Part shown: positions 1-6,679 of the stretch, piece by piece | Position numbering within the stretch: the first letter of the stretch is position 1 | How the letters are laid out: the number at the start of each line of letters is the position of its first letter | Assembly (NCBI GenBank): GCA_034408875.1 | Contig: JAWXCJ010000229.1 | Location: 1-8,207 of the forward strand | Length of the DNA: 8,207 bases | Direction: 5' to 3' | Source: JANNHK01 sp034408875 | GTDB lineage: Bacteria > Actinomycetota > Acidimicrobiia > IMCC26256 > PALSA-610 | Notes under the pieces: model-generated | What the model was told of the DNA's origin: nothing | What the model saw: only the letters and a program-made list of their open reading frames with translations | The model's database searches: none | Translations under genes and position numbers: made by a program

Positions 1-60
1 CTCGTAGTGCTCCATCGCGGCGCTGATATCGCGCACCGGCAAGACCTTCAAGGGCGCCTG
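1..60 (-). pseudogene. Inverted copy of a VOC N-terminal segment (fragment, runs off window)
   Basis: Read on the minus strand from about base 60 down to base 1, the sequence encodes APLKVLPVRDISAAMEHYE, in which VLPVRDISAAMEHYE is identical to the plus-strand copy. The preceding residues differ from those in the plus copy (TELAA there, QAPLK here), but both look like acceptable beginnings for a VOC domain. No ATG or GTG lies in frame just upstream on the minus strand, so there is no clear start. It could be the end of a second, divergent VOC gene that continues left of the window, or the product of a fold-back artefact. I cannot decide between these from the window. Confidence 0.4.
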
Positions 61-153
61 GTCGGCGAAGTGACCGGCGAACCCACTGCTTTCACCGAAC
101 TGGCCGCGGTCTTGCCGGTGCGCGATATCAGCGCCGCGATGGAGCACTACGAG
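1..153. repeat. Perfect 46-bp inverted repeat with 61-bp spacer at window edge
   Basis: Bases 1-46 are the exact reverse complement of bases 108-153, and the match stops abruptly at base 47/107. The left arm touches the first base of the window, so the repeat may extend further. The right arm lies inside a VOC-family reading frame (PVRDISAAMEHYE), so the left arm carries the same coding segment on the minus strand. The spacer (47-107) is not self-complementary. A perfect arm of this length is far beyond chance. Possible causes are a fold-back chimera from library preparation or genome amplification, an assembly error at a contig end, or a true inverted duplication. I see no transposase, and no integron attC core sequences. 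Confidence 0.95.
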
Positions 154-237
154 AAGCTGGGATTCAACGTCCGGCGCGAGGGCGGCCACGTCGATCCGGA
201 CGGCAACCTGATCCGGTTCGGCTCGCCCTTGGCGTAG
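70..237 (+). pseudogene. Glyoxalase/bleomycin-resistance (VOC) protein with internal deletion
   Basis: The 55-residue frame begins at GTG 70. It carries the two conserved ends of a VOC-superfamily domain: the first beta strand and helix (VLPVRDISAAMEHYEKLGF, starting near residue 14) and the closing strand (DPDGNLIRFGSPL, residues 42-54). VOC proteins of the bleomycin-resistance type are usually about 120 residues long. Here RREGG (35-39) runs straight into HVDPDGN (40-46), so about 60-70 middle residues are absent, including most of the ligand or metal pocket. The deletion is in frame with no stop codon. Translating further upstream only gives the antisense of the inverted repeat, so GTG 70 is preferred, although no good ribosome binding site precedes it. 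A functional product is unlikely. It is either a decayed gene or a chimeric sequence. Confidence 0.6.
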
Positions 238-258
238 CGGCGGGTCGCCACGTAACGT
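229..258 (+). promoter_or_regulatory. Likely promoter of the aldehyde dehydrogenase gene, with palindrome over the -10
   Basis: TTGGCG (229-234) and TAACGT (253-258) are separated by 18 bp, a good fit to a housekeeping sigma factor promoter with a TANNNT -10 box. Transcription would start near 265, leaving a leader of about 30 nt that contains the strong ribosome binding site. The -10 box lies within a perfect 11-bp palindrome, CACGTAACGTG (249-259), a possible operator. The -35 box overlaps the last codons of the VOC fragment. This is sequence inspection only. Confidence 0.4.
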
Positions 259-278
259 GCACCGTCCGCACATCGCGC

Positions 279-287
279 AGGAGGGGG
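279..287 (+). promoter_or_regulatory. Strong Shine-Dalgarno fixing the GTG start at 295
   Basis: AGGAGGGGG lies 7 nt before GTG 295 and is the best ribosome binding site in the window. It settles the start codon of the aldehyde dehydrogenase. Most other genes here have no recognisable site and appear to be leaderless or translationally coupled. Confidence 0.75.
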
Positions 288-294
288 CCGAATC

Positions 295-1803
295 GTGGCC
301 GACACGAAGCTTTTCATCAACGGCGAATGGGTCGAGGCCGCCTCGGGCGAGTCCTTCCCGACCTACGCGCCGTCGACCGGCGAGAAGATCGCCGACGTCG
401 CCAAGGCCGGCCGTGACGACGCGGTCAAGGCCATCAATGCGGCTCGCACCGCGTTCGACGACGGCCCGTGGCGGCGCCTGTCGGGCAAGGAGCGGGCCGA
501 GAAGTTGCGCAAGGTCGCCGAGATCATCAACGGCCGTTCGGCCGAGATCTCCGAGATCGAAGCGCGCGACGGCGGCGGCACCATCAAGAAGGCGATGTTC
601 GCCGACGTACCCGGTGGCGCCGGGTCGTTCTCGTTCTTCGCCGACTGCGCCGAGAACGAGCCCGATGTGATCGACCGCGGCACCAACCCGTTCCCGGTCG
701 CGACGAGCACGGTGCGCCGCGAGCCGATCGGTGTGTGCAGCGGCATCGTGCCGTGGAACTTCCCGTTCATCATGGCGAGCTGGAAGATCGCGCCCGCGAT
801 CGCGGCCGGTAACTCCGTCATCCTGAAGCCCGCGAGCTTCACGTCGTTGAGCGCGGTCGAGATGGTGAAGGCGTGCGAAGAGGCCGGCATCCCGCCCGGT
901 GTCGTCAACCTCGTCACCGGTCCCGGCGGCAGCGTGGGTGAAGAACTCGCGCAGCACCCCGACGTCGACAAGGTCGCGTTCACCGGTTCGACCGAAGTCG
1001 GCCGCCGCATCATGCAGCTCGCGTCGGGCAACGTGAAGAAGGTGACGCTCGAACTCGGTGGCAAGTCGGCCAACATCGTGCTCGACGACGCCGACCTCGA
1101 CCTCGCTGCGGCCGGCGTGTTGTGGGGCACGTTCTTCCACAACGGCCAGGTGTGCGAGTCGGGCACCCGTGCCCTCGTGTCGCGCAAGATCTACGACGAG
1201 TTCGTCGGCATGCTCGTCGAGCGTGCGGGCAAGATCGTCCTCGGCGACAACATGGAGATGACGACCGACCTCGGCCCGCTCGTCGCACCGGCGCAGGTCG
1301 ACACGGTTGAGCGCTACGTGAAGCTCGGTCTCGACGAGGGCGCCAAGCTGCTGTGCGGTGGCTCGAAGCCCACGAACCTGCCGGCGGGTCTCGACGCGAG
1401 CGCGTTCTACCTGCCGACCATCTTCGAAGCCGACAACTCGATGAAGATCGCCCAGGAAGAGATCTTCGGCCCGGTGTTGTGCGTGATCCCGTTCGACTCC
1501 GACGACGAGGCGATCAAGATCGCGAACGACTCGATCTACGGCCTCGGCGGCGGCGTGTGGTCGACGAACAGCGACCGAGCCAACAACGTTGCGGCCGAAA
1601 TGCGCACCGGCACCGTGTGGATCAACGACTACCACATGATCACGCCGGGTCAGCCGTTCGGTGGGTACAAGCAGTCGGGCATCGGCCGTGAACTCGGCGA
1701 CTACGGCTACAACGAGTACCGCCAGATCAAGCACGTGTGGCAGAACACCGCCACCGACCGCAGCGGCTACATGCACTTCGCCGCACTGTCGGGGAACATC
1801 TAG
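295..1803 (+). CDS. NAD(P)-dependent aldehyde dehydrogenase
   Basis: This 502-residue protein has the normal length for the ALDH superfamily. It should oxidise an aldehyde to the carboxylic acid in the cytoplasm using NAD+ or NADP+. All catalytic landmarks are present: PWNF (153-156) with the oxyanion-hole Asn155, Lys178 in LKPAS for cofactor binding, the Rossmann turn FTGSTEVG (229-236), the general base Glu253 in LELGGK, the nucleophile Cys287 in GQVCESGTR, and Glu389 in EEIFGPV for the nicotinamide ribose. The C-terminal signature PFGGYKQSGIGRELG is intact. The tail ends in GNI after an extension of about 15 residues. The substrate cannot be assigned. The sequence around the catalytic Cys differs from the GEVCTCPSR-like pattern I recall for ExaC-type acetaldehyde dehydrogenases. 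The gene has its own likely promoter and is followed 6 bp later by a DUF779 gene, probably in one operon. Confidence 0.95.
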   Translation: MADTKLFINGEWVEAASGESFPTYAPSTGEKIADVAKAGRDDAVKAINAARTAFDDGPWRRLSGKERAEKLRKVAEIINGRSAEISEIEARDGGGTIKKAMFADVPGGAGSFSFFADCAENEPDVIDRGTNPFPVATSTVRREPIGVCSGIVPWNFPFIMASWKIAPAIAAGNSVILKPASFTSLSAVEMVKACEEAGIPPGVVNLVTGPGGSVGEELAQHPDVDKVAFTGSTEVGRRIMQLASGNVKKVTLELGGKSANIVLDDADLDLAAAGVLWGTFFHNGQVCESGTRALVSRKIYDEFVGMLVERAGKIVLGDNMEMTTDLGPLVAPAQVDTVERYVKLGLDEGAKLLCGGSKPTNLPAGLDASAFYLPTIFEADNSMKIAQEEIFGPVLCVIPFDSDDEAIKIANDSIYGLGGGVWSTNSDRANNVAAEMRTGTVWINDYHMITPGQPFGGYKQSGIGRELGDYGYNEYRQIKHVWQNTATDRSGYMHFAALSGNI

Positions 1804-1809
1804 ACACTC

Positions 1810-2247
1810 ATGAAAATCGAGGGCACCGAGGCGGCGGCGCAAGTCGTCGAGCGCGCCAAGCGCGACCGCCGCGGTGCCCTCGTTTTCACGATCGGGACGG
1901 GCTGCTGCGAGAGCACGGCACCCTTCCTCTACGAAGACTTCTGGCCGGGACCCGATCACGAAGAAGTCGGCGTCGTTGCAGACGTGCCGGTGTTCGCGCC
2001 CGCGTACCTGCGCGCGCTGTACCCCGCGAACGACGGCGTGACGATCGACGTCGAAGAGGGTCTCATGGCCGAGTCGATGTCGATCGAAACCGAGTACGGC
2101 TGCCGGTTCGTGTTGCGCGAACCCGGTGGCGCGAAAGCGCCCGGGCAGGACTCCGAGGTATGCGCCGTGCCCGACGAAACGTCGGCCCTGCGTTCTCGCG
2201 GCACCCAGGAGTTGCCGGAGGCGCTGCGCCGCATCCGCATGCGCTGA
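1810..2247 (+). CDS. DUF779 family protein, partner of the aldehyde dehydrogenase
   Basis: This 145-residue protein starts 6 bp after the aldehyde dehydrogenase stop, with no good ribosome binding site, so translation is probably coupled. Residues 1-106 match the general plan of DUF779: an N-terminal helix, then LVFTIGTGCCEST with the conserved adjacent cysteines Cys32-Cys33, and a mainly beta-strand remainder ending in ETEYGCRFVLREPG. DUF779 has no established biochemical function. Family members are repeatedly found next to aldehyde dehydrogenases, as in Mycobacterium tuberculosis Rv0458-Rv0459. The Cys pair suggests a metal-binding or redox role, which is inference. After the domain there is a polar extension of about 39 residues (GAKAPGQ to the end) that I do not recognise and that seems longer than usual. 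No signal peptide or membrane segment is visible, so it should be cytoplasmic. Confidence 0.82.
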   Translation: MKIEGTEAAAQVVERAKRDRRGALVFTIGTGCCESTAPFLYEDFWPGPDHEEVGVVADVPVFAPAYLRALYPANDGVTIDVEEGLMAESMSIETEYGCRFVLREPGGAKAPGQDSEVCAVPDETSALRSRGTQELPEALRRIRMR

Positions 2248-2255
2248 CCCCCGCT

Positions 2256-2278
2256 TCCGGGAACCACCCTCGCCCGGA
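2256..2278 (+). terminator. Weak hairpin after the aldehyde dehydrogenase operon
   Basis: TCCGGG (2256-2261) pairs with CCCGGA (2273-2278) across an 11-nt loop, just after the DUF779 stop codon. No T-rich run follows, so it is not a classical intrinsic terminator. It could assist termination or be chance in GC-rich DNA. Confidence 0.2.
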
Positions 2279-2280
2279 TA

Positions 2281-2317
2281 GTGAGAACATTCACAAGCGG
2301 CTGTACGGTTCGCGTCC
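2281..2317 (+). promoter_or_regulatory. Possible leaderless-type promoter of the ABC exporter genes
   Basis: TACGGT (2304-2309), a TANNNT-type -10 box, ends 8 nt before ATG 2318, and there is no Shine-Dalgarno sequence. That spacing would place the transcription start at or just before the start codon. No good -35 hexamer is seen at the expected distance. An imperfect inverted repeat, GTGAGAACATTCAC (2281-2294), occupies that region and could bind a regulator. The same TACGGT box occurs at a similar distance before the regulator gene at 7933. Confidence 0.33.
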
Positions 2318-3019
2318 ATGACCGAGCCGCTGCTGGTGGCCGAAGGTGTCCGCAAGGTGTACCGAACCGGCGCCGAAGAGGTCGAGGCGCTTCGTAGCGT
2401 CGACCTCGTCGTGCACGACGGCGAGTTCGTGTCCGTCATGGGGCCGTCGGGTTCGGGCAAGACCACACTGCTCAACTGCTGTTCGGGTCTCGACAGCATC
2501 GACGGCGGCCGAGTTCTCCTCGTCGGCGAGGACCTGCACGCGATGTCCGACGGGCAACGCACCCGCAACCGCGCGTCGTCGATGGGCTTCATCTTCCAGG
2601 CCTACAACCTCATCCCGGTGTTCAGCGCGGTCGAGAACGTCGAGTTGCCGCTCCTGCTCGCGGGTGCCGACCCGAAGGACGCGCGCCGCCAAGCGTCCGA
2701 AACGCTCGAGCGCGTCGGGCTCGGCGCGCGGCTCAAGCACCGTCCCAACGAACTCTCCGGTGGTGAACAGCAGCGCGTCACGGTGGCGCGGGCGCTCGCC
2801 GGACGCCCGCGCGTCGTGTGGGCCGACGAACCCACCGGTGCCCTCGACTCCGAGACTGCCGCGACCGTCATGGAGCTGCTCAACCAGCTCCACGCCGACG
2901 GCCTCACGCTGATCGTCGTGACGCACGACGAAGGCGTCGGCCACGAGGCGAACCGGCTCATCCGCATGCGCGACGGTCACATCGTGAGCGACGAACCCGT
3001 CGACGCTCCGGTCGCGTAG
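2318..3019 (+). CDS. ABC transporter ATP-binding protein, MacB/LolD/FtsE type
   Basis: This 233-residue protein is the cytoplasmic ATPase of a type VII (mechanotransmission) ABC system, which powers a partner FtsX-like permease. It has the full set of nucleotide-binding motifs: Walker A GPSGSGKTT (42-50), Q-loop Gln94 in FIFQAYNLIP, the ABC signature LSGGE (146-150), Walker B VVWADE (166-171), the D-loop ALDS (175-178) and switch His203 in VVTHD. The length and the pattern FQAYNLIPVFSAVENVELPL are typical of the LolD/MacB-like ATPase family. The permease gene starts 2 bp after its stop, so the two are co-translated partners. The substrate is unknown. Lipids, lipoproteins, peptides, drugs or cell-envelope signalling are all known roles in this family. 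Confidence 0.95.
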   Translation: MTEPLLVAEGVRKVYRTGAEEVEALRSVDLVVHDGEFVSVMGPSGSGKTTLLNCCSGLDSIDGGRVLLVGEDLHAMSDGQRTRNRASSMGFIFQAYNLIPVFSAVENVELPLLLAGADPKDARRQASETLERVGLGARLKHRPNELSGGEQQRVTVARALAGRPRVVWADEPTGALDSETAATVMELLNQLHADGLTLIVVTHDEGVGHEANRLIRMRDGHIVSDEPVDAPVA

Positions 3020-3021
3020 CC

Positions 3022-5859
3022 GTGCCCGCGCCTCTCGTCCTGGTCGTCGTCGTCTCGCTGCCGTTCCTGTTCGTTCTGGCGCGCCGTCCGGTGCTGCGCC
3101 GCCTCGCCCTGCGCAATGCGTCTCGGCGGCCGCGGGAGTCGCTCCTCGTGATCGCCGGGTCGCTGCTCGGCACCGCGATCATGACCGGGTCGTTTGTCGT
3201 GGGCGACACGTTCAATGCGTCGATCCGGGCCGGCGCGTACGACCAGCTCGGACCGATCGACGTGATCGTGGCGACGCTCGGCCCCGACCGCGGCGCAGCA
3301 GTCGACGACGCATTCGCCGACTTCGAAGACCCGGCGGTCGACGGCGTGCTCGCACTGACCACGGCCGATGTCGCAACCGCGACGACGTCCGAGCCGCGCC
3401 GAGGTGAGGCGAACTCGCAACTGCTCGAAGTCGACTTCGCCGCCGCGCGCGAGTTCGGCGACGACCCGGCCGCAACCGGCATCAGCGGCGAAACCCCCGG
3501 GGCGGGCGAAGCCGTCATCGGTGAGGATCTGGCGCGGTCGCTGGCGGTCGGTGTCGGCGACGAGATCGACGTGTTCGCCCGCAGTGAGTCGTTGCGCCTG
3601 CAGGTCACGGACGTGCTGCCCCAGCGAGGGATCGCGGGGTTCTGGGTCGGGTTCGAGTCAACCTCGAACAACCTCTTCGTGGCCCCGGGAACCCTCGCGG
3701 CCGAGCTGCCCGCGGCGAGCGAGACCGCGCGCCGGATTGTCGCCGTCTCGAACCGCGGCGGTGTCGAATCGGGGGCCGAGCTTTCCGACGAGGTCGTCGC
3801 CGCGCTCCAGCCCCGCGTCGAAGGACTGGATGCGAGCGTCATCGACGTGAAGCAACGGCTCCTCGACGCGGCCACCGCGGCGGGCGACCAGCTCACGCAG
3901 CTCTACACGTCGCTCGGATTCTTTGCGGTCATCGCCGGAATCTTGTTGCTCGTCAACATCTTCTTCATGCTCGCCGACGAGCGGAAGTCCGAGCTGGGCA
4001 TGCTGCGCGCGGTCGGACTGCGCCGGTCGTCGCTCGTCGGCGCGTTCGCGACCGAGGGGTGGTGCTACGCGATTGTTTCCGCGATCGCGGGGACATTCGT
4101 CGGCCTCGGGTTGGGCCGGCTCATCATGGCCGGCGCGAGCCGTGTGTTCTCGAGCGGCGACGAAGACTTCCGCCTGAAGCTGCGCTGGGACTTCGAGTGG
4201 TCGAGCGTGTTCGCCGGCCTCGCGATCGGCTTCACCATCGCGATCATCACCGTCGCGATCACGAGCATCTGGCTCGCTCGGTTCAACATCATCCAGGCAG
4301 TGCGCGACATCACCGAGCCCCCGCGCCGCCGGCCGCGCAAGCGCGCGTACTTCGCAGGGTTGGGGCTCGCTGCCCTCGGGCTGTTGCTGGCCGCGGTCGG
4401 GGTGAGCACGGCCGCGTTCTTCCCGCTCATCGTCGGGCCGGTGTTCGTGTTCGTGGGTCTCGGACCCGCCCTGGCGCGCAACTTCCCCCGCGGTGCCGTC
4501 ACGACCGCGCTGGCCGCGATCGTCCTCGTGTGGGGCGTCCTGGCCGTTCCGATCACGATCATCCTCGATACCGAGCCTGAGGTATTCCTCTTCGTCGTGC
4601 AGGGCCTGGTGCTCGTCGGCGCGGCGGTCGTGCTCGTGACCGAGCACCAGAGTGCGATCGGGCACGCGTTGGGACGCCTCGCGAATCGGTCGCTGCGTGT
4701 CCGGCTCGGGCTCGCGTACCCGCTCGCTCGCAAGCTACGAACCGCGTTGACGCTCGGGATGTTCGCGCTCGTGATGTTCGTCCTCGTGTTCGTGTCTGTG
4801 ATCTCCGCGATGTTCGCAACGCAGGCCGACGAGTTCACCGCCGACGTCTCGGGTGGATTCAACACGCTCGTCACGTCGAACGAAGGCAACCCCGTCGACT
4901 TCGACGCACTCGCCCGGGAGCCGGGCGTCACGGCGGTTGCGCCGGTCGTCACGCTCGAGGCCGACGTCATTCTCGAAGGCGAAACCGAGCCGCAGGTCGG
5001 CCGGCTCTCCGGCATCGACGCATCGTTCCTGACCGGCGGCGCGGTCTCACTGGCCGATGCCCCCGACTTCGCCGACGACGAGGACGCGTTCCGGACACTC
5101 ATCGACGATCCGTCGCTCGTGTTCGTCGACGAGTTCTTCCTCCAGAACGGGGCCGGTCCGCCCCAGGCCGCGCTCGCGGTCGGCGAAACGTTCATTGCCC
5201 GCGATCCGGCGAGCGGCCGTGAAATGACCTTCACCGTCGCCGCCGAGAGCGAGACCGACCTCGTGTTCAGTGGCGCGTTCATCAGTGCACCAGCCGCGCG
5301 GGAACTCTTCGGCGCGCGTGCGGTTCCGAACCGGGCGTACGTCACGGTCGACGACCCGGAGACGTTCTCGGCCGAGTTTTCACCGCGGTTCCTCGAGAAC
5401 GGCGGCGAAGCCGACCCGATCCGAGCGTTGGTCGAGGACCAGATCAGCCAGCAGAACCAGTTCTTCCTGCTGATGCGCGGCTACCTGGCGCTCGGATTGA
5501 TCGTCGGTGTCGCCGGAATCGGCGTGATCATGGTGCGGGCCGTGCGCGAACGCCGACGTCAGGTCGGCGTGCTGCGGGCCCTCGGCTTCGATGCCAAGGC
5601 GGTCGGGTGGGCGTTCGTCATCGAGTCTGCGTTCGTCGCGGTCGAAGGCACGCTCATCGGTACCGTGCTCGCGCTGATCACGGCGTACTCGATCACGATG
5701 ACAGACACCTTCGGCGACTCGTTCGACTTCGTTGTGCCGTGGCTGACGATTTTCGTCCTCATCACGGGCACGCTCCTGTTCGCGCTGCTCGCGACTGCCG
5801 CGCCGGCGCGGTCCGCGGCGAGGATCAAGCCCGCGGTCGCGCTGCGGATCGCGGACTGA
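3022..5859 (+). CDS. Large FtsX-like ABC permease with two MacB-type core domains
   Basis: I chose GTG 3022, 2 bp after the ATPase stop, giving 945 residues. The frame stays open further upstream, but only through arginine-rich out-of-frame sequence inside the ATPase gene. The protein is a tandem duplication. Half one has hydrophobic segments near residues 4-17 and 40-58, an extracytoplasmic domain (about 60-295), then an FtsX-like bundle with segments near 299-318, 348-370 and 394-418. Four further hydrophobic segments follow (about 442-462, 464-485, 492-515, 521-540). Half two has a segment at about 574-599, a second extracytoplasmic domain (600-815), and FtsX-like segments near 820-838, 865-892 and 906-930. 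The cytoplasmic loops ERKSELGMLRAVGL and ERRRQVGVLRALGF are the classic FtsX motif that couples to the ATPase, and their presence in both halves confirms the duplication. One chain with two cores can presumably serve as a whole transmembrane unit with an ATPase dimer. Substrate unknown. Confidence 0.93.
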   Translation: MPAPLVLVVVVSLPFLFVLARRPVLRRLALRNASRRPRESLLVIAGSLLGTAIMTGSFVVGDTFNASIRAGAYDQLGPIDVIVATLGPDRGAAVDDAFADFEDPAVDGVLALTTADVATATTSEPRRGEANSQLLEVDFAAAREFGDDPAATGISGETPGAGEAVIGEDLARSLAVGVGDEIDVFARSESLRLQVTDVLPQRGIAGFWVGFESTSNNLFVAPGTLAAELPAASETARRIVAVSNRGGVESGAELSDEVVAALQPRVEGLDASVIDVKQRLLDAATAAGDQLTQLYTSLGFFAVIAGILLLVNIFFMLADERKSELGMLRAVGLRRSSLVGAFATEGWCYAIVSAIAGTFVGLGLGRLIMAGASRVFSSGDEDFRLKLRWDFEWSSVFAGLAIGFTIAIITVAITSIWLARFNIIQAVRDITEPPRRRPRKRAYFAGLGLAALGLLLAAVGVSTAAFFPLIVGPVFVFVGLGPALARNFPRGAVTTALAAIVLVWGVLAVPITIILDTEPEVFLFVVQGLVLVGAAVVLVTEHQSAIGHALGRLANRSLRVRLGLAYPLARKLRTALTLGMFALVMFVLVFVSVISAMFATQADEFTADVSGGFNTLVTSNEGNPVDFDALAREPGVTAVAPVVTLEADVILEGETEPQVGRLSGIDASFLTGGAVSLADAPDFADDEDAFRTLIDDPSLVFVDEFFLQNGAGPPQAALAVGETFIARDPASGREMTFTVAAESETDLVFSGAFISAPAARELFGARAVPNRAYVTVDDPETFSAEFSPRFLENGGEADPIRALVEDQISQQNQFFLLMRGYLALGLIVGVAGIGVIMVRAVRERRRQVGVLRALGFDAKAVGWAFVIESAFVAVEGTLIGTVLALITAYSITMTDTFGDSFDFVVPWLTIFVLITGTLLFALLATAAPARSAARIKPAVALRIAD

Positions 5860-5895
5860 CGCCCTGCCGGGAAACGTCGTCCCACAGCATCCACC

Positions 5896-5910
5896 CGCCG
5901 TTCATCGGCG
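5896..5910. terminator. Small hairpin between convergent genes
   Basis: CGCCG (5896-5900), a 5-nt loop (TTCAT) and CGGCG (5906-5910) form a perfect short stem in the 64-bp gap between the permease and the convergent methyltransferase. A longer possible pairing, CCCGCCG (5894-5900) with CGGCGGG (5931-5937), overlaps it and is an alternative. Neither is followed by a T run in either direction. The position suits a bidirectional terminator, but the sequence evidence is weak. Confidence 0.25.
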
Positions 5911-5923
5911 ACGTCGACGGGCG

Positions 5924-6679
5924 TCACCCGCGGCGGGCCATGAACAGCAGCGTGTCGTAGTACACGTCGATCGTGCCGCCGTGCGCGTCGATCAGTTCGG
6001 CGATGGCGCCGTGCAACGCGTTCCGGCGTTCGTCGGGAAGTAGCCGGTGGTCGGAGTGTGTGCGCTGGTTCTCGACGTACTGCTCGCTCGTATAGGTGTG
6101 CGACCATGCGAACACGTGCTTGGTGATGTCGGTGAACGCGACGAGTTCCTGCGGCGTTTCGAGCAGCTTCACGAAGCTGCCGTAGCCGCTGCGGAGGTCG
6201 GGCCCGTGCTCCTGGAAGATGGTGTCGATCCGGTCGTAGAACTCGCCGGTGAACTGGCGGGGCTTGTTCCAGAACAGCGCGATCGTCCCGCCCGGCGCGA
6301 GCGTCGCGAGCGCCTTGTCGTACCGGCCCTCGGTCGGTACCCAATGCCACGACTGCGCGGCGAACAACAGCGGGAACGCGTCGGTCGTCACCCAGTCCTC
6401 GAAGGCCGACGCGACGACCTCGACTCCCTTGGCGCGTAACACGTCGGCCATACCCGGGCTCGGTTCCAGCGCAAGGATGTCGAGACCGCGCGCCACGAAC
6501 GGCATCGTCGCCGTGCCCGTCCCCGCGCCGATCTCGACGGCGCGATCGCCTGCGCTCAGGCCGCCGTACTCCATGACCGTGTCGAAGAGGACTTCGGGAT
6601 ACGTCGGCCGGGCGCGGTCGTAGAGGTCGGCGACTTCGCCGAAGATCGTCCGCTGCTCGCGGCCCTCCGGCGCTGCCAT
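5924..6679 (-). CDS. Class I SAM-dependent methyltransferase
   Basis: This 251-residue cytoplasmic protein should transfer a methyl group from S-adenosylmethionine. Motif I is VEIGAGTGTAT (48-58), the ribose-binding acidic residue is Glu72 in LALEPSPGM, and the substrate-side strand FPLLFAAQSWHWV (102-114) with LAPGGTIALFW (127-137) completes the Rossmann-like fold. The N-terminus FGEVADLYDRARPTYP is typical of Methyltransf_11/25-like proteins of unknown small-molecule substrate. I chose ATG 6679 over an upstream ATG at 6721 because homology begins there and because it overlaps the mrp stop by one base (TAATG), a standard coupling arrangement. There is no Shine-Dalgarno sequence, which fits coupling. 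It faces the ABC permease convergently. Its link to Mrp may be only transcriptional. Confidence 0.88.
   Translation of the reverse strand: MAAPEGREQRTIFGEVADLYDRARPTYPEVLFDTVMEYGGLSAGDRAVEIGAGTGTATMPFVARGLDILALEPSPGMADVLRAKGVEVVASAFEDWVTTDAFPLLFAAQSWHWVPTEGRYDKALATLAPGGTIALFWNKPRQFTGEFYDRIDTIFQEHGPDLRSGYGSFVKLLETPQELVAFTDITKHVFAWSHTYTSEQYVENQRTHSDHRLLPDERRNALHGAIAELIDAHGGTIDVYYDTLLFMARRG

Noticed and set aside
7..69. Upstream part of the first plus-strand open frame, beginning at ATG 7
   Set aside because: Bases 7-46 translate only the antisense of the inverted repeat (HRGADIAHRQD), which does not resemble any VOC N-terminus; GTG 70 is the better start.
1..153. Integron attC site or insertion-sequence end
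   Set aside because: No attC core sequences, integrase or transposase gene is visible, and the arms encode part of a protein domain. A perfect 46-bp stem is also unlike the imperfect attC palindrome.
363..1187. Long minus-strand open frame opposite the aldehyde dehydrogenase
   Set aside because: It is Ser/Arg/Thr-rich shadow sequence produced by GC-rich codon use, with no domain, while the plus strand has all ALDH catalytic motifs.
2818..3021. Upstream extension of the permease frame into the ATPase gene
   Set aside because: The 68 residues are arginine-rich and lie out of frame inside the Walker B region of the ATPase gene; GTG 3022 follows the ATPase stop by 2 bp.
4065..5345. 426-residue minus-strand open frame opposite the permease
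   Set aside because: Its low-complexity Ser/Ala/Arg/Thr composition is typical of antisense to high-GC genes, and the plus strand carries clear membrane segments and FtsX motifs.
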